Shown here: piece by piece, positions 52,526 through 60,776 of the stretch | How positions within the stretch are numbered: the first letter of the stretch is position 1 | How the letters are laid out: the number at the start of each line of letters is the position of its first letter | From: JAJDXO01 sp965221855 | Lineage (GTDB): Bacteria; Pseudomonadota; Alphaproteobacteria; Rhodospirillales; UBA2165 | NCBI GenBank assembly: GCA_965221855.1 | Contig: CBDCSV010000007.1 | Location: 434,001 to 498,000, forward strand | DNA: 64,000 nucleotides | Direction: 5' to 3' | The notes under the pieces: model-generated | Seen by the model: only the letters and a program-made list of their open reading frames with translations | Databases searched by the model: none | What the model was told of the DNA's origin: nothing | Position numbers and translations under genes: made by a program

Positions 52526-52936
52526 TCAGCCCGCTCCCTCGATTTTTTTCCGTTTGGCGATCAGCCGTTCCCTGGTCTTTTCGTTGTCGACGACGAACCG
52601 GTTGTGCTTGCCGCGCCCGACCTGTTCGATGGCGTCGGTGACCACCGCTTCCATCATCACTATCCGGCCGTCGACGCCGGTAACCTCGATGGAGATTTCG
52701 ACCCAGGCGCCGGCGGGGGTCGGCGCCATGTGATCGACGGAGACATGGGTGCCGACCGTGTTCTGTTCGCCGGGCAGATGCCGCTGGATGAATTCCTGGC
52801 AGGTCATCTCGATGTCCTCGACCATGGAGGGCGTCGAGTAGACCGCGAGCTCCGCGTCCATGTGGGAGATGATCCGGCTCTCGTCGATATCGATCCGCCG
52901 TGTGTGCTTCATGCCGGCCTTGAGGTCTTCGATCAT
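52526..52936 (-). CDS. Hotdog-fold thioesterase, fluoroacetyl-CoA-thioesterase (FlK)-like
   Basis: 136 residues from ATG 52934-52936. It matches the FlK-like hotdog group: STPSMVEDIEMTC (helix start), VGTHVSVDHMAPTPAG, and GRIVMMEAVVTDAIEQVGRGKHNRFVVD. The residues T35, E43 and H69 have exactly the spacing of the FlK triad (Thr42, Glu50, His76), so it should hydrolyse an acyl-CoA. It is the first gene of the operon with the molybdoenzyme (5 bp spacing), tying that enzyme to CoA chemistry. Divergent from tRNA-Ser. Confidence 0.85.
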   Translation of the reverse strand: MIEDLKAGMKHTRRIDIDESRIISHMDAELAVYSTPSMVEDIEMTCQEFIQRHLPGEQNTVGTHVSVDHMAPTPAGAWVEISIEVTGVDGRIVMMEAVVTDAIEQVGRGKHNRFVVDNEKTRERLIAKRKKIEGAG

Positions 52937-53151
52937 GTCGTCTCCAATCCCCGTCGGACCGGGGCGCATTGCCCGAAATAATGATTGGGCGCCGAACATC
53001 TTAGCCGGGGAGCGCCCCATGCCAAGCGCCTTCCCGTATGGCGTCCATACCGCGTTCATATGGCGTCCGGGGCCCCGGCCGGCCGGCGGAGCGAACCCCG
53101 CGAAATCCGTTGCGGGGCGCGGGATCAGAGGTTAGGTTTGGCGCCCCCGGC

Positions 53152-53242
53152 GGAGGGGTGGCCGAGCGGCTGAAGGCGCACGCTTGGAAAGCGTGTATAC
53201 GTTAATAGCGTATCGTGGGTTCGAATCCCACTCCCTCCGCCA
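53152..53242 (+). tRNA. tRNA-Ser (anticodon GGA)
   Basis: A 91-nt class II tRNA with encoded CCA. The acceptor GGAGGGG pairs with TCCCTCC, discriminator G73, then CCA. The anticodon stem CACGC/GCGTG encloses TTGGAAA, giving GGA at 53186-53188. A long variable arm (tatacgttaatagcgtatc region) is typical of tRNA-Ser. The T arm is GTGGG-TTCGAAT-CCCAC. It is not tRNA-Sec (anticodon would be TCA). Confidence 0.97.
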
Positions 53243-53293
53243 CCCTTCGCCTTCGGATTCGGGCGGAAACTCCGGCAAGCGCCCGGCGCCCGT

Positions 53294-53368
53294 TCAGGGA
53301 TCGAACGGATTCAGCAGTTTGACGTCCAATCCCGCCAGGTCGGCGACGTTCCGGGTCACGAGAGTGGG
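53294..53368 (-). pseudogene. Remnant of a VapC-type PIN-domain toxin (C-terminus only)
   Basis: On the minus strand the last about 24 codons read PTLVTRNVADLAGLDVKLL then NPFDP and stop. This is the characteristic VapC end (TRNxxDF...G(V)xxxNPF). Upstream the frame has no PIN-domain acidic residues, so the rest is lost. No VapB antitoxin gene is visible. Confidence 0.55.
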
Positions 53369-53722
53369 CAGTGTCTCACTTTGACTTTTCGGGCCGTCCG
53401 CCGATCCTGGGCTTTGGGCCGGGTTTCTTGGCTTTCGGCTCTGACCATCTCCTTCCGGCCGCGGAAGTTGAACGATTTGCGCGCCTCCTCGTCCTTGAAC
53501 GGATAGCGGGCGCCGAGTTCGCGCCAGGTTACCAGACCGGTCACGAAGCAGGTCTCCCGGGCGTTGCCCGGTGTGTGGGCGCCGCAACCTCCGCCGTGCG
53601 GCGGTCCCCGGAAACTTGATGTGACGCGGGAATTAGGCTATGTCCGGCCCTTGACCCGTGAGTGAAGCGGCAGCCCGTTTCGCGGGGGGGGGTAATGTAA
53701 CACTGGCGCGGAGACCATCGGC
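53369..53722. other. Intergenic region of unrecognised remnants before the GPP34-P450 gene
   Basis: About 350 bp. The minus strand can encode GLVTWRELGARYPF and FNFRGRKEMVRAE-like segments (53356-53544) with a coding look but no recognised family; it may be gene debris next to the vapC remnant. A G-run (gcggggggggtaa) ends at about 53695. No clear promoter or terminator was recognised. The tRNA-adjacent position and debris suggest an old integration or rearrangement boundary. Confidence 0.4.
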
Positions 53723-55741
53723 GTGACTTCGGAACACTCCTTGAACATTTATGAAGACCTCGTGTTGATGCTGCTTAACGAGCAGACCGGGTATTTCCAC
53801 CAAGTGGAAGGATGGAATCTGAGTTGCGCCATTGTCGGCGCGGTTCTGGGAGACCTTTCCCTGAAATCGCGCATCGATACGGATGAGACTTCGCTTTTTT
53901 TGATCGATTCGGCCAAAACGGGCGAACCGGTTCTGGATCTATTCTTGGAGGAAATAGCATCCCATCCCGATACACGGGACACTCGATACTGGATAGAGCG
54001 TCTTATGCCTCATTCGGAGACCATTATGGACTCCACGCTCGAGAACCTGACCAGCCGGGAAATAATAACGCATCATGACGGTGATTTTTACACGATAAAT
54101 CACTTCGCAAGTCACGAAGAATTGCAGGAATACCCCTCCAGGAAGAGTTTGGGTCGATATGTCCAGTCGCAAATCGAAGAAGTGATTTTCACCGATGTCA
54201 TACCCGGCCCCAGAGAGGCTCTGATAATCGGTATTCTAAAGGCATGTGACGTCATTCACTTTATTTTCGAGCTGAATGAGGAGCAGGAAGAGAAAATTAA
54301 CTGGGTCTGCAAGCTGGAATTACTGACCCGAACCATTGTTTCCAGCTTGGAGGAGATCAGGCAAATACCCGCCTTACAGCACCGGCCTCTCGCCAAAAAA
54401 ATTCCAAAAGTGCCTTTAGGCGCGTTTTTGTCGAATAGACACGTGCGGGATGGAAATATCCCGGCGTTATTCGCTAGCATGACAAGCCGCTTTGGCCCGG
54501 TTTTTGAGTTGCGTCCGCCGTTTCAGAAACCGCTCCTTTTTTTGGCCGGACCGAAGGTCAATCGGTGGGTGCATCGGAATGCCCGCTTGCACATGACTTC
54601 CGGAAATTATTTTCGAAAGCTGGAGGAAGCCTGCGGCGCGCATGCTCTGATTACGTCCCTGGACGGCGCCGATCACTTCCGTTTACGCAAAGTGATGAAG
54701 AACGTTTATTCGGAAGGAAAATTTAGTGAAAGACTGGAGGATATATGCCGGCTGATCCGGCAGCATATGTCAAGCCAGCAATGGCAGGCAGGCTCGGAGA
54801 TAAAGGTAAAGAACGATATCCGGCTGATGGTCAATTTACAAATGACGCACCTCACCGTCAGTACGGATACCCAGGATATCTTTGAAGACCTGGTTAAATG
54901 GAAGGAAAGAGCTTCCAATTGCTATGTCGGGCGTCTGATGCCGCATTTTCTTGCCCGCACTCCGGCAATGAACAGACGCTTTCAGTTGCTCAATACCTTC
55001 ATGGGACGAATCAAGCAAAACCATATGCCGTCCAATCGCGCGGAAACGGCTCGGGACCTGGCGGATGAAATTTTCAGCCTGCATGGCAGCGATCCGCAAT
55101 TTCTCCCGGAACAGAACCTGGGATTCATGCTGGCGGGCGCGCCGATACTGCAGAGCATTTATGTCGGCGATCTTTTGGGCTTCGCCGTTTTTGAAATTGC
55201 CAGGAATCCGGAGCTTGCGGTAAGGATTCGGGAAGAAGCAAATGCTCTTTTCGATGGAGGCGGTCCGGACAGGGACAAGTTTTCGCCGGAAAACTATGAT
55301 GTGACGCGCCGTTTTCTCATGGAATGTTTGCGCCTGTATCCCGTTGTCAGCATGCAGGTTCGCAATGTGACGAATTCATGCGTGGTCGAGGACTTTTCCC
55401 TGCCTCTCGGAGAGCGGGTCCATATCGTGCAAACCGCGTCTCATTACTTGGAGGACGTTTTCCCGGATCCGTTCAAGTTCGACATCGATCGATATCTGCC
55501 GTCGCGCAACGAGCACCTTAGTCCCAGCTATGCTCCGTATGGGTTGGGCACCCATTTGTGCGTGGGTTTTTCCTGGCTGAACCTGCAGATGATCGTCAAC
55601 TTGCTGCTGATCGTATATCATTTCGAACTGGCGCCGCTGCCCAAGGACTACAAGCTTCGGATCAGCCCGTTTCCCACCTTGTCGGTGACCAATAGGCTGA
55701 AGCTTCGTATCGAGAAACAGCTAAGGGATCTCCAGGATTGA
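53723..55741 (+). CDS. GPP34 (GOLPH3/Vps74-like) domain - cytochrome P450 fusion
   Basis: 672 residues from GTG 53723. Residues about 5-215 resemble the GPP34 fold: LNIYEDLVLMLLNEQTGYF, CAIVGAVLGDLSLKSRI, LFLIDSAKTGEPVLDLFLEE, WIERL, LTSREII. GPP34 proteins bind PI4P and membranes in eukaryotes. Residues about 235-665 form a P450: ExxR as ECLR (E534-R537) and heme loop YAPYGLGTHLCVGF with axial C613. The I-helix segment (LGFMLAGAPILQSIYVG) lacks the usual acid-Thr pair, so oxygen activation may differ. Composition is much more AT-rich than neighbouring genes, suggesting transfer. The RND exporter follows after 70 bp, and a sterol methyltransferase homologue lies beyond. The domain join is in one frame with no stop. 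Confidence 0.82.
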   Translation: MTSEHSLNIYEDLVLMLLNEQTGYFHQVEGWNLSCAIVGAVLGDLSLKSRIDTDETSLFLIDSAKTGEPVLDLFLEEIASHPDTRDTRYWIERLMPHSETIMDSTLENLTSREIITHHDGDFYTINHFASHEELQEYPSRKSLGRYVQSQIEEVIFTDVIPGPREALIIGILKACDVIHFIFELNEEQEEKINWVCKLELLTRTIVSSLEEIRQIPALQHRPLAKKIPKVPLGAFLSNRHVRDGNIPALFASMTSRFGPVFELRPPFQKPLLFLAGPKVNRWVHRNARLHMTSGNYFRKLEEACGAHALITSLDGADHFRLRKVMKNVYSEGKFSERLEDICRLIRQHMSSQQWQAGSEIKVKNDIRLMVNLQMTHLTVSTDTQDIFEDLVKWKERASNCYVGRLMPHFLARTPAMNRRFQLLNTFMGRIKQNHMPSNRAETARDLADEIFSLHGSDPQFLPEQNLGFMLAGAPILQSIYVGDLLGFAVFEIARNPELAVRIREEANALFDGGGPDRDKFSPENYDVTRRFLMECLRLYPVVSMQVRNVTNSCVVEDFSLPLGERVHIVQTASHYLEDVFPDPFKFDIDRYLPSRNEHLSPSYAPYGLGTHLCVGFSWLNLQMIVNLLLIVYHFELAPLPKDYKLRISPFPTLSVTNRLKLRIEKQLRDLQD

Positions 55742-55811
55742 CCCGGGCGATCGACGTACAATTTCCTTACGTCCGGAGCGATTGCCGGGCGGAGGAGCTT
55801 CCCGGGCCGGC

Positions 55812-58169
55812 ATGTCGTTGATTGGCGCCGAAAAGACGTCCCGGTTCTTCGATCTCGTCGTCGGCCGATGCGTATGGACGACGGTCGCCGCTATTCTGGC
55901 GGCCGCGGCGTTGGCCGCCGGCCTGCAGCAGTTGACTACGGTCGATGTGGGCATCCGAAATCATTTCAACGAGGACGACCCGCGGCTGGTCGAACTGGAG
56001 CAATTCGAGGATACCTATGCGGTGTCGGACAGCGTGCTGGTCGTCATGGCGCCGTCGGACGGCGATATTTTTACGCGCGAGGCGCTGGTTGCGGTTGAGA
56101 AGCTGACGGATGCGTTGTTGCATACGCCTTATGCCACCCGCGTTTCCTCGATCGCCAATGAACTGCATACGGTGGGGGACGCGGACGGGCTGACCGTCGA
56201 ACCGCTGGTCGGTGACGCGCCCTCGCTGGATCAGGCCGGGATCGGCCGGATTCGCACGATTGCGCTCGCCAACCGGGAGATCGCCGGCCGCTTTGTTTCT
56301 CGCGACGGCCGTCTGGCCGGCTTGATCGTCAGCCTGGCTCTTCCCGACAAGGACCGGGAGCGGAGTAAGGTCGAAGTGGTCGACAGGCTTTATTCCCTTG
56401 TCGGCGAACAGCGGGCGTCCAATCCGGACATCGAATACCATATCTATGGAGAATTGTTGCTCGATCAAACCATTCGCCAGGCCTTGGATGAGGATATGAC
56501 CGTTCTCGCCCCGGCGGCGCTGGCGATGATGCTGCTGGTGGCGATCGTGCTGTTGCGTTCGATTTGGGCCGTTTTGGGCATTTTGGCGATGTTGGTTGCC
56601 GTAATGACATCCGGCTTCGGCTTCGCGGGATGGGCCGGCTTGAAGTTCTATGGCGAGAGCGCGGCGGCGCTGTTCGTGCTGATGGCTGTCGCCGTTGCGC
56701 ACTCCGTTCACTTGATTCAGGGAGTGATGGAGGAGATGCGCCGCGGGATGGACCGCAAGGCCGCGGTCGTTCAATCGTTGCGGATAAACGGGCGCCCGAT
56801 TTTTCTTACCTCCGTCACCACGGCGATCGGTTTTCTCAGTTTGAATTTTTCGGAGATGCCCCCGTTTCGGGTGATGGGAAATATCGTCGCGTTCGGGGCG
56901 ATGTGCGCGTTTGTCTATTCGGTCACGCTTTTGCCGGCCCTGCTGGCGATGATGCCCATGCGGGTCGCGGCCGGACGCGGGGGCGGGACAGGGTTTCTTG
57001 ACCGCCTGGGAAGTTTCGTCACCTCCAAAAGCACCATGCTGCTCGGTGTTTTCGTCCTGTTGACCGCGGCGAGCGCGATCGGGGTTTCAAGAATCGAGTT
57101 GAACGACAACAATCTCAAGCTGCTCGACGAAAGTTACGAGCTGCGTCAAGCCGCGGATTTCATCAATGAGCGCTTCTCGGGCCTGGATACGTTCGAATAT
57201 TCGCTGAGCAGCGGGCGCGAGGGCGGTGTCACGGACATCGGGTATCTGCGCCAGGTGGATTCGTTCGCCGATTGGCTGCGCGAGCAGCCCGAGGTCTCTC
57301 ATGTCACGGCGATTTCGGATGTCTTCAAGCGGCTGAACCGGAATCTCAATGGCGACGCGGACGGAACTTATGCTCTTCCCGGGAGTTCGGACCTGGCGGC
57401 GCAATATCTGGTTCTTTATGAATTCTCTCTTCCGGTGGGATTCGACCTGAACAATCTCATCGCTTTTGACCGTTCGTCATCCCGCATGACGGTAACGGTC
57501 GAATCCATGTCGGTCAGGGAACAGATAGATCTCGACAACCGGGCGTGGGCGTGGCTGGGGAAGAACGCCCCGGAAATTCAGGCCAGGGCGACCGGCGTCA
57601 CGATGGTCAGCGCGCACTCGGTGATGAGAAATATTGTCAAGATGCTGATCGGCACCTTCATCGCGATGACCATTGTCTCCCTGGTGCTGATACTTGTCTT
57701 CAGAAGCATAAGTCTGGGGATGCTGAGCCTGGTGCCGAACTTCCTGCCGGCGATCATGGCGATGGGCGTTTGGGGGTATGCCGTCGGAACGGTCAGCGTC
57801 GCGGCATCCATCGTGACCGCGATCGCGTTCGGCATCATCGTGGATGACACAATCCATCTATTGTCCAATTACTTGAGATCGCGGAATCAGGGAAAGCCGC
57901 CCGCCGAGGCGATCATACCGGCTTTCAGGCGGGTCGCCAGACCGCTTGCAATCACCACTTTGATTTTTGCGTTGGGATTTTTGGTTTTCGGCTTATCGGG
58001 GCTTTCGACGAATCAGACGCTTGGAGTACTGGTGGGTATCACGATCGTCATTGCGCTGGTCGCGGATTTTCTCCTGTTCCCGCCGCTGCTGGTCCTTTTC
58101 GACCGGCGGGCGGGTCCGGCGCGCGGGCGTAGGCGTCTCGGCGCCGTCCGGCCGGCAAGGCGGGCATGA
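55812..58169 (+). CDS. RND-superfamily (MMPL/HpnN-like) exporter
   Basis: 785 residues from ATG 55812 (a TTG upstream at 55782 is less likely). Two homologous halves, each with one leading helix, a periplasmic loop and a five-helix bundle; 12 helices in all. MMPL landmarks: IRNHFNEDDPRLVELEQF in loop 1, VAVAHSVHLIQGVMEEMRRG and SVTTAIGFLSLNFSEMPPFRVMG in the first bundle, IELNDNNLKLLDESYELRQA in loop 2, and IAFGIIVDDTIHLLSNYLRSR in the second. This subgroup moves hydrophobic lipids (hopanoids, sterols, polyketides) across the inner membrane by proton motive force. The gene order (P450, exporter, SMT) suggests a sterol or related isoprenoid as substrate; that is inference. Confidence 0.88.
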   Translation: MSLIGAEKTSRFFDLVVGRCVWTTVAAILAAAALAAGLQQLTTVDVGIRNHFNEDDPRLVELEQFEDTYAVSDSVLVVMAPSDGDIFTREALVAVEKLTDALLHTPYATRVSSIANELHTVGDADGLTVEPLVGDAPSLDQAGIGRIRTIALANREIAGRFVSRDGRLAGLIVSLALPDKDRERSKVEVVDRLYSLVGEQRASNPDIEYHIYGELLLDQTIRQALDEDMTVLAPAALAMMLLVAIVLLRSIWAVLGILAMLVAVMTSGFGFAGWAGLKFYGESAAALFVLMAVAVAHSVHLIQGVMEEMRRGMDRKAAVVQSLRINGRPIFLTSVTTAIGFLSLNFSEMPPFRVMGNIVAFGAMCAFVYSVTLLPALLAMMPMRVAAGRGGGTGFLDRLGSFVTSKSTMLLGVFVLLTAASAIGVSRIELNDNNLKLLDESYELRQAADFINERFSGLDTFEYSLSSGREGGVTDIGYLRQVDSFADWLREQPEVSHVTAISDVFKRLNRNLNGDADGTYALPGSSDLAAQYLVLYEFSLPVGFDLNNLIAFDRSSSRMTVTVESMSVREQIDLDNRAWAWLGKNAPEIQARATGVTMVSAHSVMRNIVKMLIGTFIAMTIVSLVLILVFRSISLGMLSLVPNFLPAIMAMGVWGYAVGTVSVAASIVTAIAFGIIVDDTIHLLSNYLRSRNQGKPPAEAIIPAFRRVARPLAITTLIFALGFLVFGLSGLSTNQTLGVLVGITIVIALVADFLLFPPLLVLFDRRAGPARGRRRLGAVRPARRA

Positions 58170-58375
58170 TTCCCGGCGCCGAACCGGAATACGGAACCCC
58201 GCGCCCGAACTGAATGAAGACCGAGGCGGCCGCGGGAGCGGTGAAGAAAGCGGAGCCGCCCGCGGTCTTCCGGCGGTGGAAGGCGCTTCGCGCGCGCTCG
58301 GGCACTCGGACGGTTCGTTCGACGCCGGCGCGCCTTTCCTGGGGGTGCCCGGAGAGCGCCGGATGCCCGCGGCTC

Positions 58376-59655
58376 GGTAACGTCAAGAGTTGTGTGTCAG
58401 GGAGAGAGGGGTACTGATTCCCTGAGACTTGTTTTCGTGAATGAAGACCGCGTAGAGGATGCGGTCCATTGAGGTCTTGTCCTGGAAGGTTCCCATGGGC
58501 CGGGTTCGTCTCCGGACCTCCCGGAACCGTCGTTCGATGGCGTTGGTGGTCCTGACCTGCTTTCGTTCGGCAAGGGTCTTGTAGCGGAAGCAGGTGAGCA
58601 AGTCGTCGAGGTCGTTGCGCAGGCAGGCGACGGCCTTGGGGTAGGTCTGCTCCCAGGCGTCGGCGAAGCGGCGGGCGGCGCTGAGCGCCTTTGGCCGAGT
58701 GTCTGCGTTCATGACGTCGTGGACGTCGGCCTTGACGGCCTCCTGGTCGGTCTTGCGGACCTTGTCGAGGATGTTGCGCATCTTGTGCGCCCAGCATCTC
58801 TGGACCGGGATGCCGTGATAGACGACCGGCAAGGCGGCGAGCAGGCCTTGGCCGCCATCAACGCAGATCATCTCAAGGCCCTCGCCGGTGAGGCCGCGGC
58901 GGTGCAACGCGGTGAGGAAGCGCTCCCACTCCGCGGCGCTCTCGCTGGCGGCGAGTTGGAAGTCGATAATCTCCTTCTTGCCGTCGTGCCGTATGCCCAG
59001 CGCCACCAGGACCGGCCTCCTGAGCGCGCCGGCGCCGGTCTTGCAGGCCAGCACCACGCCGTCGAGCATCAGCGCCTTGTAGGCGTTCTTCAGCGGCCGG
59101 CGGTGGAATGCGGCGACCGACAGATCGAGGGTCTTGGCGACCCGGCTCACCGTCGCGGCCGAGACCGGACGCCCGAGCAGGGCAAGCAGGACCTCGCCGA
59201 CCTTGCGGGTCGAGAGCCCCAGCACGAAGCCGGCCAGGATGGCGCGGTCGATCTCTGGAGCGCGCCTTGCGTAGCTCTTCAGAACCTCGGTCGGGCAGAA
59301 GTGCCGGGTGCGCGGCACGTTGAGCTCGATGTCGCCGAGCTCGCTGAGCAGGCGGCGCCGGTAGGTGCCGTTGCGCCGGTCGCGCATAGCGCTGCCATCG
59401 AGGCCGTCGAGCCAGCGATCCACCGCCTCGGCCATCCGGCCCTCGATGATCTCGGCCAGCGCCTGGCGGCCAAGCGGGCGATAACCCTCGCCCCAGTCCA
59501 ATCCGCCTGCTTGCATCTCCTTCACCACCTCAAAGGCTTGTGGTAGGTTCTCAATCGTTACAGCTTGCTGTGGCATCGGGGTGCTCCTTCTTGCGGTTGT
59601 CGTGAACCACAGGGAGTACCCCACTCCCGCCTGACACATAAATCCTTACGTTACC
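58376..59655 (-). mobile_element. IS256-family insertion sequence, copy D (mosaic)
   Basis: Complete 1,280-bp element with a perfect 8-bp target duplication, cgcggctc, at 58368-58375 and 59656-59663. Unlike A-C it has many substitutions in its transposase 3' third and both terminal repeats, while an interior block from about 58829 to about 59600 looks identical to A-C. It lies between the RND exporter and the sterol methyltransferase genes, in antisense orientation, and may cut the transcript joining them. The 206 bp between the exporter stop and the element holds no convincing gene. Confidence 0.96.
58383..59576 (-). CDS. IS256-family transposase, copy D
   Basis: 397 residues, DDE motif intact. 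The C-terminal third differs from copies A-C (for example KMRNILDKVRKTDQEAVKAD versus KIRNILNKVRVADQQAVKAD; NADTRPKALSAA versus NAPNRRKAETAA) whereas about the first 260 residues are identical. The start ATG is at 59574-59576. Confidence 0.95.
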   Translation of the reverse strand: MPQQAVTIENLPQAFEVVKEMQAGGLDWGEGYRPLGRQALAEIIEGRMAEAVDRWLDGLDGSAMRDRRNGTYRRRLLSELGDIELNVPRTRHFCPTEVLKSYARRAPEIDRAILAGFVLGLSTRKVGEVLLALLGRPVSAATVSRVAKTLDLSVAAFHRRPLKNAYKALMLDGVVLACKTGAGALRRPVLVALGIRHDGKKEIIDFQLAASESAAEWERFLTALHRRGLTGEGLEMICVDGGQGLLAALPVVYHGIPVQRCWAHKMRNILDKVRKTDQEAVKADVHDVMNADTRPKALSAARRFADAWEQTYPKAVACLRNDLDDLLTCFRYKTLAERKQVRTTNAIERRFREVRRRTRPMGTFQDKTSMDRILYAVFIHENKSQGISTPLSLTHNS

Positions 59656-59706
59656 CGCGGCTCGTCCGCCTTGCGGGCCGCGCGCCCCTGTGATACTCTC
59701 AACACC

Positions 59707-60729
59707 ATGCGTTCTTCCAACAAGAAATCCCGCTCGCTCGCCAATCTCGCGTCCGACGAAGCGGTATCCGAGTTCGACGAATACACGGCGATCTACGACG
59801 CCGGCGAGCAAAGCCGGCGGGAGCAGTACCGTTCGCTCGTAAATCACTATTACGATCTGGTGACCGACTTCTACGAGTTCGGCTGGGGCCAGTCCTTCCA
59901 CTTCGCGCCCCGGCACCGGGGGGAAAGATTCAAGGCGTCCATACTCAGGCACCAGCATTTTCTCGCCGACCGGCTGTCTCTGAAGCCGGGGATGCGGGTG
60001 CTTGACGTGGGATGCGGGGTCGGCGGCCCGATGGGCAACCTCGCGCGCTATTCCGGGGCCAGCTTCGTTGGCATCAACAACAACGCCTACCAGATCGAGC
60101 GCGCGAAACGCCACACCCGGGACGTCGAGTCCCTGTGCCGCTTCATCAAAGGCGACTACATGCGGATTCCCGAGGATGACGGCAGCTACGACGCCGCGTT
60201 CGCCATCGAGTCCATGCCTCACGCGCCGGACAAGGCTGGCGCGTTCCGGGAAGTCCTGCGGGTCCTGCGCCCGGGTGCTTGTTTCGCCGGCTACGAGTGG
60301 TGCATGACTGACGATTTCGATCCCGGGAACGCGGAGCACCGGCGGATCAAGAACGAAATCATGGTGGGGGACGCGCTGCCGGAAATCGCCTCCACGTCGA
60401 AAATTTGCGACGCATTGCGGGCGGCCGGGTTCGAACTCCTGGAAGCCGGGGACCGCGCCCCCGAGTCGGACCCCGGGACGCCCTGGTACCGCGCCCTGGA
60501 GGGCCGCGATTTCACCCTTTCAAGCATTCCGCGCACCCCGTTCGGCCGCGCGCTCACCAATCTGACGCTGCGGGCCGGGGAGAGGCTTCGGCTGTTCCCG
60601 GAGGGCTCCCGCGCGGTCAGCACGCTGCTGAACGCGGCGGCGGACGCGCTGGTCGAAGGCGGCAAATCCGGCATCTTCACGCCCATTCTGTTCTTCCTCG
60701 CCCGCAAGCCGGAGCGCCCCGGCGGCTGA
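59707..60729 (+). CDS. Sterol C24-methyltransferase (SMT/ERG6) homologue
   Basis: 340 residues from ATG 59707. All four SMT signature regions are present: region I FYEFGWGQSFHFAPR (about 55-69), SAM-binding VLDVGCGVGGP (98-108) followed by VGINNNAYQIERAK, region III FAIESMPHAPDKAGAF, and region IV YEWCMTDDFDPGNAEHRRIK, close to yeast Erg6 in this order. SMTs transfer methyl groups from SAM to the C24 double bond of sterol side chains. Bacterial SMTs are rare, though known in some sterol makers and sponge symbionts. Related enzymes (tocopherol or coclaurine methyltransferases) share the SAM motif but not regions I and IV. Its promoter side abuts IS256 copy D (52 bp away). Confidence 0.87.
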   Translation: MRSSNKKSRSLANLASDEAVSEFDEYTAIYDAGEQSRREQYRSLVNHYYDLVTDFYEFGWGQSFHFAPRHRGERFKASILRHQHFLADRLSLKPGMRVLDVGCGVGGPMGNLARYSGASFVGINNNAYQIERAKRHTRDVESLCRFIKGDYMRIPEDDGSYDAAFAIESMPHAPDKAGAFREVLRVLRPGACFAGYEWCMTDDFDPGNAEHRRIKNEIMVGDALPEIASTSKICDALRAAGFELLEAGDRAPESDPGTPWYRALEGRDFTLSSIPRTPFGRALTNLTLRAGERLRLFPEGSRAVSTLLNAAADALVEGGKSGIFTPILFFLARKPERPGG

Positions 60730-60776
60730 GCGGGGCGCGGTTCGTGCGGTCGGTGGAAGCGGCTTGAACGGTGCCG

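Noticed and set aside
53152..53242. tRNA as selC (tRNA-Sec)
   Set aside because: The anticodon is GGA and the acceptor and variable arms fit ordinary tRNA-Ser; tRNA-Sec would carry TCA and a longer acceptor/T stack.
58214..58375. Small plus-strand gene between the RND exporter and IS256 copy D
   Set aside because: After removal of the element the frame ends within a few codons and has no recognisable motif or ribosome-binding site.
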